This document shows positions 20,270 to 30,971 of a stretch of DNA of 43,028 nucleotides, piece by piece. The translations under genes were made by a program, and so were the position numbers. This DNA comes from Spirogloea muscicola (taxonomy: Eukaryota > Streptophyta > Zygnematophyceae > Spirogloeales > Spirogloeaceae). Location: positions 155,972 to 198,999 of the forward strand of contig WELB01000161.1 of NCBI GenBank assembly GCA_009602725.1. The letters are read 5' to 3'. Each line of letters starts with the position of its first letter. Within the stretch, counting starts at the first letter, position 1. The notes beneath the pieces were generated by a model. The model was given only the letters and a program-made list of their open reading frames with translations. It was not told where the DNA came from and searched no databases.

Positions 20270-23242
20270 ATGGCGCTGCAAAACATCGGTGAAGGCAACC
20301 GCGATGATGCCTTCTACCGCTACAAGATGCCGAGGCTCGTCACGAAAATTGAGGGGCGGGGAAATGGCATCAAGACCAACGTTGTGAACATGGTGGACGT
20401 GGCAAAGGCTCTCGCGAGGTATGGAGTATGGGAAGACAATATTTTCATGCTCATAGTTTGTTTTGATTGATCAGTAATAATCATGCTTTCTAGAAAGTTA
20501 GCTGATGACAGTCAGCTCAGAAGTCAGTAAGTTCTTCGTTGCCAGCAGTGTCAGAGTGGCTCAATTCCTTTGCTATCTTGTTGGCAGGCCTCCTTCATAT
20601 ACCACAAAGTACTTTGGCTGCGTTCTGGGCGCCATGTCAAAATTCGACGATAAAACAGGCACATCCACTGTGAACGGCGCACATGACACACCGAAGCTTG
20701 CCAGCCTCCTTGAGAACTTTATCAAGAAATATGTCCAGTGCTATGGTTGTGGAAATCCGGAGACTGAGATCATTATTGACAAGCAGCAGGTGTGCCACTT
20801 ACTCCTCATGCTTATAGCAGTAGTTTGCATCAGATTGGTCCTGCTTTATATACTTGTCGATCGGAGGCTGGACATAAGCTGGGTCAGTGCTTTTTGCAGA
20901 TGATACACCTCAAGTGTGCAGCTTGCGGGTTTCTCTCTGATGTTGACATGCGTGACAAATTGAACACTTTCATCCTCAACAATCCCCCTGAAGACAAGAA
21001 AAGTGGCAGCAAGAAGGATAAGCAGGCATGGGTTTTCTCAAGCTACTTTCGTCATAGCCATTGCTCAACTGTGTGGCCTTGATACATGGTGCTGAGGCGC
21101 ACAGAGGGTTCTTCCATTACGTCTTTTGATGCACCAGCGTGCCCGTGGTCACGAGCTTGGGCTTTGTCATGTTCATTTGAGTGCAGCTACGCAGAGCTGA
21201 GAAGGAGCGTCTGAAGGCTGGCGAACTGGCAGACGAAGCAGATAAGAAGGCCAAGGGGGCTATCAAGAAGAAGAAAGGAGAAGCAGAGAAGCCAAAGAAG
21301 AAGACGAAGGAGGATGAGGAGGCTATCTCACCTGAAGCCAGTCAGCATGATGATGAGGAGGTAGGTGGAGCGGACGAGGACGAAGTGCAGTGGCAGACCG
21401 ACACGTCTGCTGCTGCAGCAGAAAAGAGGATCCAGGAGCAGTTGACACAGGCAACCAGCGAAATGGTCATGATGGACATCGTCAATGGCGAGGTGAAGCT
21501 TTCATTCATGGCATTGCTGGTCATGCATGAAAGCTCTTGTGCCTGGACAAAGTCCTGCGAGTGATGATGTCGTTGGATAGAGAAGAGTCCCACGATCATT
21601 ATCTGCTGACTATCTTTCAGAAGTTAGTGCATGGTGTTCTCCATATGCAAGCTCCAAACTCTCACACCTGATGATTTGCATCTTATAGAGTATGCTACAG
21701 GTTGCAAGGTAGTATGATAGATATGCCCAATTTACAAGTTGCCATACTTGTCTGTCAACAGGGTGACAGCAAGACTCCTCGGACAAAGAGCAAGGAAAAA
21801 GATAGCAAAGTGAGTATAGTCAACCCTGTCTAAGGTTATACGGTCGGTTGGGGAGGTTTGTATAACGATAAACAGGATATAACGGGTATGAGATGAAAGA
21901 ATATCATGTATTAGATATTGGCCTGTAATCGGTGTGCCAGAATTTGATAACGTTATACAGGATATAAGCTAACGGAGGATAATCTTAGACAGGGTTGACT
22001 GTAATTGATACTCACTGCTTGCACCTCCTTGACAAATGTTGCGCCCTAGGTTTCATGGTGGAACTTTAACCACTAGTGCACCTCGCAGGTTCTGAAGAGG
22101 TCAGCATCATCTGGAAATGATTCCAGCGCTTCTACACCGAGGCCCACAGATGCTTCGGCGAACAATTCTGCAGATAAGTCCAGGAATACTACACCAAGAG
22201 TAGCAATCACGCCAAAGGCTGAGGATTACCAAACGGAAGTTGCCAACAATGGGATGGAGGATGAGGATGAGGATGACGATGACGAGGAAGCCACAGAAGC
22301 ACCGGAACTGGATGCTGTCAGTATTCATGACAGGATCGTGAGAGAGTTTAGGGATTATGCAGCTAGCCATACTGCAGCCGAAATATCTGCATATGTCATG
22401 AAGAAGGCAGCACCAAAGCAGGTGTGCAGTTGTGCTGTTTTGCTATCATGTTTGCAACGGTTCTGCATAAATGCTTGTTTAAGGACTGGCAGTGATTGTG
22501 GCAATGATTGGGGCATGGCAGATTTGGAGATCCGCTTCTTGTTTGCTGGTTACCAAATTGTGCTAGCTCGGCCGTAATCGTCAGCTGAGCCTGATTGTTG
22601 GTTGCAGGAGGTGCTTATGGCGCTATTTGAAGCTCTTTTTGGTGGTGTTGCTAAGGGTTTATCTGTCGAGGTGGCCAAGAAAAGTGCTCTATTTGGCAAG
22701 TTAGTGAGCGACGCGCATGATCAGATGCACCTGTTGCAAATTATTGAGAAGTATTGTGGTGTCATTGAGTTGGCTGCTATTAAGGAGACGGCACTTGTTA
22801 TAAAGGTGTGCAGACGCAATCATCAACCACTGTCAAATTTGATCTGCTTGAAGAGAGAGCTAGACATTCCTTCTAGAAGATAGCCTAGATGATGTATCGG
22901 CATCGAAAGCCACTGTGAGAAGCATTGCTTCCAAGTTGAATTTGTCAATCCTCATCTTCCGATGACCTTGCACACAGTCATTGTCATTGCAGGATGGAAA
23001 TCAAGAGTCTTACATTAGTATTTACGTTGAGATCTGCTCTTTGCAACCTGCTCCTTCCACAGGTCTTCTATGACGCTGATGTGCTTGAGGAGGAGCAGGT
23101 GCTGCAGTGGTTTGACCATAAGGAAGCACAAACTGAGTTTGGCATTGATGCCAAGGCTGCTGCAGCTGTGCGAAAGCAGGCGGCGCCCTTTGTGGACTGG
23201 CTCCGCACTGCCGAGGCTGACAGTGAAGGAAGTGAGGAGTGA
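20270..23242 (+). CDS. eIF5: eukaryotic translation initiation factor 5
   Basis: eIF5 is the GTPase-activating protein for eIF2 in the 43S/48S complex and helps start-codon selection. Exons: 20270-20418, 20588-20789, 20900-21025, 21187-21492, 21762-21809, 22089-22421, 22608-22805, 23063-23242 (TGA); 513 residues with all phases agreeing. The N-terminal domain has FYRYKMP with the catalytic-type Arg at residue 17 (yeast Arg15 equivalent) and EGRGNGIKT. The zinc finger uses C101, C104, C123 and C126. A Lys-rich then acidic linker follows. The C-terminal W2/HEAT domain ends with [18 protein letters not shown] and an acidic tail, as in eIF5 and eIF2B-epsilon. The intron at 21026-21186 begins GC. 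A TIR element fills the intron after exon 5. TGTAA occurs at 23541-23545. Confidence 0.95.
21815..22003. mobile_element. MITE-like element with about 20-bp terminal inverted repeats
   Basis: AGTCAACCCTGTCTAAG at 21818-21834 is the exact reverse complement of 21984-22000, and the match extends to about 20 bp with one mismatch. TA dinucleotides flank both ends, as in Tc1/mariner/pogo-type target sites. The about 189-bp interior has no coding capacity and repeats ACAGGATATAA. It begins a few bases after the eIF5 intron donor GTGAG. Confidence 0.8.
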
Positions 23243-24078
23243 GTAAGGGCTTCTGCTTCATGTAGAGGATTTCGTTGGTGCAGGTCGTGAGGAGGTAGTC
23301 AGGCTTGCGATCATGACGCAACGTGACACTGTTAAAAGCAAGAGATTGTCTTTCCCAGGATCAGATTATGAGCTTATGCGACTTGTAGTTTCTCTAGAGA
23401 CAGGCGTCTGAGACCCCATGGTATCTGTACTTACATTCTGCCAGTGCAAAACTGCTATCTTGGTCTGGATCTTTATTACTCTGCTTTCATGACTCGTTAC
23501 CTGTCTGTGTGTGCCTGCCTGCATGGCCTTTTCGTATGCATGTAATCCCCACCCCTGCCCCTATCTGTTGGGATAGCAAAGTACTTAATTTAAATCAGAG
23601 ATAGGAATGTGGCGAGGAGTTAAGGCCTGTGGTTGCGACCTTCACGGGCTCCACAATGTTGCCACTTGACTGCCTACGCTCTATTTGTCACGATCATCCA
23701 GTGACATTCACGAAGTTGCATTGGTGAATCAATTTGCTGTCTCAATTCGTGACCAGCGCGCCTGACCTGGGTAGTGCAACTGGGTGTGACATTCTTTGGC
23801 AACATCAAGCAGATTGTGGTTGTATACCTCCACTTGGGGAAGTCGGAACTCCTAAATGAGACATGGAATCCAAACGTTCCACGCTAGCGCCTTCATGGCC
23901 CTCTCGGACCTTGTTCGTTCCTTCTGGGCTGACCTCTCTTCGCCATCCTCTTACTTTGGAAAAGCAGTTGCCTCTCCACTGGGTGAGCTCGGAAGGGGCT
24001 TGGAAGGCATGGCTTCCTCCCATGGGACAAAGGTTCGCAAGTCTATGTAAGACGTTTGAAGTCTAGTTGCCCCACTGC
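23243..24078. other. intergenic between convergent eIF5 and channel genes
   Basis: No exon recognised. It contains a TGTAA at 23541-23545 and a degenerate family B copy at 23901-23985 close to the 3' end of the channel gene. Confidence 0.55.
23901..23985 (+). repeat. dispersed repeat family B, degenerate copy
   Basis: CTCTCGGACCTTGTTCGTTC, then CTTCTGGGCTGACCTCTCTT, follows the family B order, but the 3' hairpin arm has decayed. It would lie in the 3' flank of the minus-strand channel gene. Confidence 0.55.
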
Positions 24079-27000
24079 TCAAGTCTCGAATTCAGAGATG
24101 ACTATGAGGGAGTCAGTGTCCTGAAGCCTCAGTGGCGTAGACCTGGGCACGGGGTTGAGAACCTGGCCATCAAGAGTTGCGAGCAATGTGCATCAGAGCT
24201 GGGTCAAGAATGATTCAGTGTGAAAGGAACCACACTTAGTGCACTCCTGTTTCTGTGGACAGTGGGGGGAAGAATGTATGCAATTCAGATAATTTTACAT
24301 GTTCAAGAAAGCCCGAGCGACTTGGAGTTTCTTTGATCACAGCGAGGTGATACAAAGGGTGCAGCACATTACAGTCTCGCCGCTTGCACGGTAGCCGATG
24401 GCGACCTCCTGGCGTAGGGTTGCGCGATCCGCCAGCTGCTCAAATGTAGCTGCCTCTCCTGGCTTCAGGTACTGGTCGATGTCCTGAGCAGGCAAGCACG
24501 GTTTTGCTGCTAAGCCCACTGTCACCCGCTTGAGAATGTGGGGCTTAAGATATAGTATGCTTAGAAGTACATTGTCTTGACTTGGGAGCTTCTTATTGCT
24601 TATTACGATTACACTTCTGCCGCTCTGCTCATCAAATCGAGATCAAATCATGCAACTGTCGGCAGCTCCAACTCGCTTTCGCGCACCGCTGAGAACATTG
24701 CTGACAATGAGGGCGTCGGGCCGAGAGCACGGGCACATTGGGCACTCACCTTGACGTAGATCTCATTTCCTGAGGGGTTTAGCAGCTCCTTCCAGACCAG
24801 ATTCAGCTCTGGGGTCTCCATTACTAATGACATCAAGAGATGGCATTGGTCAAGTAACAGTAATTACATATATGAGCTGCTTGAATTTGGAATTTGGGCT
24901 CCTGCTTGCCACACAGCAACTAGGTGCTGCTCGTGGCAGAGGCTTTCCAACGCTCAGTCCTGTCAGCCGAGTGCACCTTGGGCTGTGACAAGGCCCATGA
25001 GCTTGCTCGTGGCCACGAATGTGATGGAGGGGTGCGCCCTGGCGACCTGCTGCCCGAGCGACGCGTCCACGAGCTCCGCGACCAGGCTCTCCACCTGCAA
25101 GCATCCCTCACACTCAGCAGCTAAGATTAGTGTGTGACTTCCAGCAATGAAGGACTCCAGTTTGCAAATCGTATGCCGTAAGGCAATCATCAGCCTTGTA
25201 GTCTCAGCTTTGCTAGTAGCTCATCTGGTGGGAAAACTTGAGATGACATCCAGATCTAGATCTGGGTAAGCAGCAAGGCACCACTTTAAGCTTGCACCCA
25301 CAGGCTCCGTTATCATCTAACAGGCTTCATGTGAGACATCGTTCAGACATCGTTACAGCTTGAGGCATCAGAGCGAGTCGTGCTCCAGGACCCGGACAAG
25401 GCTACTCAGGACAAGCAGCAGCAGAGCAGCTGATACTGTGCAACTGACACAACCTTTTCCATGGGGTCCGTCGAAGCTCCTGTGCTCGTCATTCACAATG
25501 CAACGGAGCTGCAGAGGACTGCCCACTCCTTGAAGAAAGCGAGACTTGGGTATACAAGCTCCGCGAGCATGCCAGATTACTTTGACATGAAGCATAGGCA
25601 GCGCCTGATCACCTTGATTTTAGACTCTCGGCAAACGGACTCCGCGAGGAGCAGGGCGTAGATTGACTGCTTGTCGGGCTTGGCACCTTCTGTCAGGCAT
25701 GTGCAACTGCGCCATCAGACATGACTCGAACGAGTGGTACAACCCAGCGCTATGGCAGACGTCCGTCAATCTCCTGTGCAGGAAGAGTGATCTGTGTACT
25801 GCAGATCAGATCTCGAGCAAGGATGCAAGAAGAGCTATGGAAGAGGCGCGACTTGTAGCAGTGGCGCGGAGAAAAGGGTGGCCGCTGCTTACTGCCAAGG
25901 AAGCTCTCGTCATGGACAACGACAATGGAGAGGGGCATCTGGGCCTCGGCGGCGTGGCCAGCGGAGGCCGGTGGCCCCACCCGGCTCTTGCAGATGGCGT
26001 TTCGCAGATCTGTCCGGCTCATTGGTACACCTTCCTGCATTCGCAGCAAGATCGTACTGCACATGTGAGCACGGCGTGGACTCCTGCATCAACTTCCATC
26101 TCCATAGCATAAAGACGGGCAAGTAGCTCTTGCAGACAACTTCTGGTACTTCACAAAAATATCCGGATACAGTGTACATCGACATCGAAAGAGTGCTGCA
26201 ACTGATGGTCTGAAGTTCCTGTTGCTGCAACCAGTGGTGTCAAGGACTTGCTTCACAGCATTGGAGGGTTACCTTTGCCGGCAGCAGCATGTGTGCACCT
26301 TGTGGATGACGCTGAGGTTCTTGAGGGGCGCGGTGATGCGGCGACGCAGAAACGCCTCGCGGCCAGCCGCCGGAGCCTCGGCAAGCACCGTGAGCTCGCT
26401 GCCTGGCCCCACGTAGGCATCGTACTCCAGGATCATGTCGACGACGTCGGGCCGCCAGCCCAGCAGCAGCAGCCGCTCAGTGCGTGCAGTCGCCCAATTG
26501 CTCGTCTGCACCGAGTGGCAGGCAGGCGGCATCCAGGCTATGGGATTGAAGATTAATTTCTCACTTAAGAGCCTAAGTGAGAAACTAACAGCGGCATTCT
26601 GGCAAGTTAAGCTGAAATCTCGAGCATCATGGGGGTGTTACGGCGTGCCTTGAAGGCAGCCTTGCTCGGCCGCCGGACAATGTGCTCGGCCGCGCGGTTG
26701 GCCTGGAGCGCTCCCGGCTCCAGCGCTTCAGCATGGCTCTGGCGCTGCTCCACGTTGGCAGCGGCAAGGAGCTCCTGCGGTGCCTCGCAGGGGCTGTCGG
26801 CGAGCGCCACCATGAGGAGCTGCGGCGCCGGCAGCAGTGGCAGCAGTGAGGCGAGCTAGAGCCAGAGCCCTGTGGCATCCCACAACACGGCTCCAAATAA
26901 TCCCACGGCACAGCTTAACATGAAATTTGGATTGGCACGAAAAGGCTAATTGCCGTCAGTTCAGGCTGCTGCAGGACCTTGTCGTTGTCGCGCAGCAGCT

Positions 27001-28864
27001 CGTTGTCATCCGGGTGGAAGCTCGCGGCGCCGTCCCGGATCAGGCCGCAGACCGTCGCCTGCGCCGCTGGCGGGGCCGCCACTCGTTAAGAGTGCCTCTG
27101 CCTGGGAGCAGCTTACCATTGCCAAGCCGCAGTGACTCTAATCATTATCATAAATATAGATCTAGACTAAATTTGTTCTTCAGAAACCCAAATGAGCTCA
27201 GCTACTGGAGCAGCGGCCGAGCGAGCTGAACCTGTGGGAAGCCATGGCGGGCTCTCCCATACGGCAGGTCAGCGAGCGCCGGGTACGCCTTGAGGTGGAA
27301 CATCTCCTCTGCGGCCACAGGGTGTGCAAGCACACAACCTGCTTGTCAGGAGCTCGATCATCCTTTTACCAATACACTTACATCTACTTTACTCACTACC
27401 GAAGCTTGAAAGCGTGAACCCGAAGCCTGGGCCCTTGGACTTAGACCCTACGCCTCTACCTGTAAGCTGATAAATCAGGATAGTGCTAACCACACCCAAG
27501 AGCCAAGGGTTAGGCGTAATCGTCTGTCAACATCCCAAAGATGTCGAGTGGGGGGTGAGCAGAGGCAAGGGGCGCAAGGGGGCTGGCGTTAGCGTCAGCG
27601 TCAGCGTCAGCACTAGCGTCAGCACCAGCCCAGCACCTCAGCCCTCAACGCCGGCGTTGGGTCGGAGGTCGGCGTCAACCTCGGTGGCAGCGGCTGCGCC
27701 AACGCCAGGGTTTAGGGTTCAGGATTAGGGTTTAGGGTTCAGGGTTCTGGGTGTAGGGGTTAAAGGTTAAGGTTTTGAGTTCGGAGGTTTGGGGTTCAAA
27801 TGTTGGGGGCGGTACTGTGCTGGTCGAGGAGGTGGAAGTAGACGTCGGCCATGCCGGCCTGCCGTGCGCACTGCACGAACAGCTTGGGCCCCAGGTCCTC
27901 CACCGCCGTCAGCCGCACGCTCGCGGCGCCCGCCAGCGCCCGCAGCAGGTCCGCCGTGCTCTCCTTGCACACCTCCACCACCACGTCGCCGCGCCCGCCT
28001 CCCTCCAGCAGCGGCTGCATCGCCAGCACCGACAGCACGGCCTCTGCGTCCGCCTCGTACCGCCCGCTGTCGTGGCCATCGTGGGACGTGAGGTGTCAAG
28101 TGGGCTCAGCACTTGAGGAGGGAGGAGGAAGGGGGGGTAAAATTGCAGTGTGGGGAAGACTTGAAGGCAAGGCCGTGAAGCGGGTGGACAGAGGAAGATG
28201 GAGGCAGATGAGTGGGTGGCAAGCGTATGTTGTGGGAGGTGGGGTGGGGGGCGGGGGGGTACCCATATAGATGCTATATATGTATGTTGTGTTTGTGTGA
28301 GAGAGAGAGTGAGAGAGAGTGAGAGAGAGAGAGAGAGAAGGGGAGAGGGGGCGCCTAAAGAAGGGTTAGAGACGCACGATAGGGAGAGAGGGAGCAGGAA
28401 GTAGGGAAGCAAGGGAGTGGCGAATAGAACGAGGGAGAGTGGGAGAACGAGGGAGCCGAGGAGGAAAGGGGGGAGGGAGGGAGGGAGGGAGTGGCTTGAG
28501 AGCTGAGAGCAACAGATAGATGGACTGCGAGACTGAGATTGAGAAGAGGGCTAAGCGGTTGGCGCAGTGATGGCCTCACACGTCGTCTTTGCTGGCGAGG
28601 ACGACGATGGAGCGGGCCTGGTCAGCTGCGACGCGCTCGTACGATGCCGTGCTGCTCAGGCTTCCCCTGCGCACCCCAGCATCTACCTTCAGCGCATCAT
28701 CGGAGGTACATACCTGCAGCAAGGGGGGGCGCCAGCAGCACGAGCAGGGAAGGAAGATGCTGCACCGTACGTCCTCGAGTGAAAGTCAATCTGCGGGCAG
28801 TCTTTGGCCAGGCCGGCGACCACGGCCTCCATCTCTGCACGCGGCTTCTCCGATAGGAGCAGCA
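24079..28864 (-). CDS. CASTOR/POLLUX-type ion channel, C-terminal RCK-like part
   Basis: CASTOR/POLLUX (DMI1) channels are cation channels of plant nuclear envelope or plastid membranes with large cytosolic RCK-like domains. Minus-strand exons: 28864-28771, 28666-28580, 28066-27816, 27308-27232, 27058-26978, 26819-26649, 26505-26299, 26034-25893, 25689-25613, 25094-24977, 24823-24750, 24483-24373, 24162-24079 (TGA); about 524 residues, all phases consistent. Family landmarks: LLSEKPRAEMEAVV, ARSIVVLASKDD, FVQCARQAGMADVY, SFHPDDNELLRDND, LLLLGWRPDVVDMI, PGSELTVLAEAP, LMGLVTAQ, LNLVWKELLNPSGNEIYVK, RQEVAIGYR and DTDSLIVISEFET. The intron 26648-26506 has a GC donor. The first listed exon needs one upstream base, so the coding sequence continues 5', but the next sequence is an N and telomeric repeats. 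Pore and membrane helices were not found here. An alternative is a truncated pseudogene. Confidence 0.82.
26557..26584. repeat. perfect 11-bp inverted repeat in a channel intron
   Basis: TTTCTCACTTA, a 6-nt loop, then TAAGTGAGAAA, in the GC-AG intron 26506-26648. It could form a stable RNA hairpin bringing the splice sites together. It is not seen elsewhere in the window. Confidence 0.7.
27588..27630. repeat. GCGTCA hexamer minisatellite in a channel intron
   Basis: Successive TTAGCGTCAGCGTCAGCGTC units with a CACTAGCGTCAGCACC continuation lie in the intron between the exons at 27308 and 27816. Simple repeat without a visible role. Confidence 0.7.
27710..27800 (+). repeat. degenerate TTTAGGG telomere-like tract
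   Basis: GGGTTTAGGGTTCAGGATTA and following GGGTTTAGGGTTCAGGG units, decaying rightward, with the G-rich strand on plus. It lies just downstream of the channel exon that ends at 27816, and points toward the oppositely oriented tract at 28868. Confidence 0.75.
28297..28339. repeat. GA dinucleotide microsatellite
   Basis: GTGAGAGAGAGAGTGAGAGA-type tract in the intron between channel exons 28580 and 28066, followed by GGGAG-rich purine sequence to about 28490. Confidence 0.85.
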
Positions 28865-28867
28865 CTN

Positions 28868-28960
28868 TAAACCTAAACCCTAAACCCTAAACCCTAAACC
28901 CCTAAACCCTAAACCCTAAACCCTAAACCCTAAACCCTAAACCTAAATCCTAAATCCTAA
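28868..28960 (-). repeat. interstitial telomeric repeat (CCCTAAA)n beside an N
   Basis: About twelve copies of CCCTAAA, most of them perfect, on plus, starting directly after the single N at 28867. On the minus strand, TTTAGGG units run straight into the proposed acceptor (NAG) of the first recognisable channel exon. The low divergence contrasts with the decayed tract at 27710, which suggests either a recent insertion or a scaffold join at a real chromosome end. Confidence 0.92.
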
Positions 28961-29261
28961 AACCAGCATTTTCGACTCCAGCCCCGCCACAGCGTGGAAG
29001 CAGTTGTATGCGTGCTGTGTCGGTTAGGTCAAGAAATAAGCTGTTGACCTCACAATCAACGTGGAGAATACACCTGAGTCGTCCACGCTGGACAAAGAGA
29101 CTCCCTGGCTTACTAATTTTGTACCCCGTCGACCCACTGTGATGAGGCTCATTGATTGCGCAGTGACGTAGTACTGCGCAGCTCCACAGACAGCACCTAA
29201 CTTAGACCATTCGAGCTAAAGCACAAAAGAAAGTCCTTGTAAGCACTAGTCAGGAGTCAGA

Positions 29262-29372
29262 AGTCAGAAAGACGAGCCGCCAAGTCAGAAAGACGAGCCG
29301 CCGGAAAATCCTCTTGACGAAAGGCAAAGGCTGCAGCTAGAGCACGGCTAGCACGCAAATGCAAGGCGTGCG
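29262..29372 (-). repeat. dispersed repeat family C, copy 1, with 21-bp duplication
   Basis: GTCAGAAAGACGAGCCGCC occurs twice in tandem near 29263 and 29284. Read on minus, the adjoining sequence translates as HLRASRALAAAFAFRQED, which resembles HLRAGRALAVASSFRQGD from 33266-33367 on plus. The similarity marks a dispersed element, perhaps an old coding transposon fragment; no full domain is seen. Confidence 0.55.
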
Positions 29373-30971
29373 TGGGCCATGGACCGCTGGAGGAATATGA
29401 ACAGGCGCATGCGAAACCTGAGCTAGCGAGCCACCGGCGTTGAGTCGGGCTGCCCAGCCCGCCTGCGGGACACCGCACGTCGCCGGGCCAACAGGTCTTG
29501 CCGTTAAGACCTGAAAGCCCCGTGCACATTGACGGCCAGTGGGACGTACTCGTCCCTTTCCGGGTGGTCCGCGTACTTAGCCTCTTTGCCACGAGCGGCG
29601 TTCGGTGCTGCATGCCCAGCCTGTAACAAACTGCCCCTGCCCACACAGTTGGGGGTGAGTGGTCCTTGAGTTCGGCAGCAGGGAGGTTTAGGAGCCCACC
29701 CGCTACACGGCGAAGCACTGGCGCATCTGCGCAGCCGGTGACCGGCCCTGTGGTGCCGCCGTCAGGCGGCGACTCCACCTCTTGGGCACAAGCCACCAGC
29801 TGTCGGGCAGCAACCAGCAGCAGGGCTGCTCTTGGGCTTCACCAGCCAAATCCGAGAAAGAGGGAGTCGCCACAAGCTGGGCAATGAATGCAATTAGTCG
29901 CAAAGACGCATGCCGTCATACCTTAACATGGACAACCATGCGACTGTGCTTGATAAGCTCCTTGCCAGCGAGTGTGCAAAGCAAGTGAGCCCATGTTAAT
30001 GTTACATATGAGCGGAGGTGATGACTTTACAAGGCCTCTTGCGTCAGCTAGCGTTGTACTGTAATTAGCCAGACTGATTGCTTGGTCCAACTAGACTCCG
30101 ACCCACAAGTACTAACACGTATGCAATATGCCATTGCGCTATCCGTGACAAGTCACATATGTTGCACAAGTGCAGTATTGTTAATGGTTGCTGCACTCTC
30201 AGTGTCACTATCAGGACGAATGGCAGTCAGCAAGCTGTATTTTACAGCTTATAGGCGGAATACATGGACGCACCTTGACTTGTGTTTGCTGTCTCTGGAG
30301 CCCTGGATGCATGCTATGTAAAGTAAAAGGGAACTTGATCACAAACAAGCTTGTTCCACTGTTCCTTGCAGTGGTAGGCTAAATGACACCACAGTCCTAT
30401 GTGTGCAAGGTACGTGATGCCAGAACCGAGAGGAGCGAAAGTATTAGAGGTAAGGTCAAGATTTTGGAAACAGCCGCCAGCAGAGTTCACATTATTGTCA
30501 AGGATTAGCGGTAGCCAAATTGCTGGTGCTCAGCATAAGCTGCTTGCGAGAAAGTCATATGGCCATGCAACTGGGGTGACAAGCTTCACGGTGTAAATAG
30601 GTCCATCTGAGGAAGCGCTTATGTAAAATTTGAACGTGGAGCTGCCGTTTGGCCGCCACTTGACAGGTCGTCAATCTTACAGCAGCAGGCAATTTCATGA
30701 ATGAAGGCTGTTACCTATTCAGGCCACAGTGCGTCCCTCAGGCTGCTGGTTCACAAGGTCATCAGGCTCACTGCTCTTTCAATAATGGAACACTGTTGAG
30801 GCTCGCTGAGTCACAGAATGGTGCATAGCCTACACTTGGGCGGGAGACCTTAGCTGCTCTGGACAGCAGCAGCGTAGATGTGTGGGTCCCCCCTCCCGCC
30901 CGCCCCGCTGCGCTTTACCCGCCGCTCTGCAAGCAGGATGCGGAGGGCCTTGCTAGTGTCTGGCGTGTTAC
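29373..30971. other. no gene recognised between the two channel-gene blocks
   Basis: I looked on the minus strand for the pore and membrane helices expected upstream of the RCK-like exons and did not find them. A minus-strand open frame over 29257-29796 has no recognisable domain and overlaps family C. The rest is stop-dense, repeat-like sequence. Confidence 0.4.

Noticed and set aside
24337-24372. Channel C-terminus ending at VMCCTLCITSL
   Set aside because: A GTAATG donor at 24372 splices to 24162, which encodes the family-like end LNPVPRS...DTDSLIVIS, so the readthrough end is not the real terminus.
28868-28960. A true chromosome end inside the window
   Set aside because: Sequence with genes continues on both sides, so as assembled this is interstitial. 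The adjoining N leaves a scaffold-join artefact possible, and that is reported as a finding.
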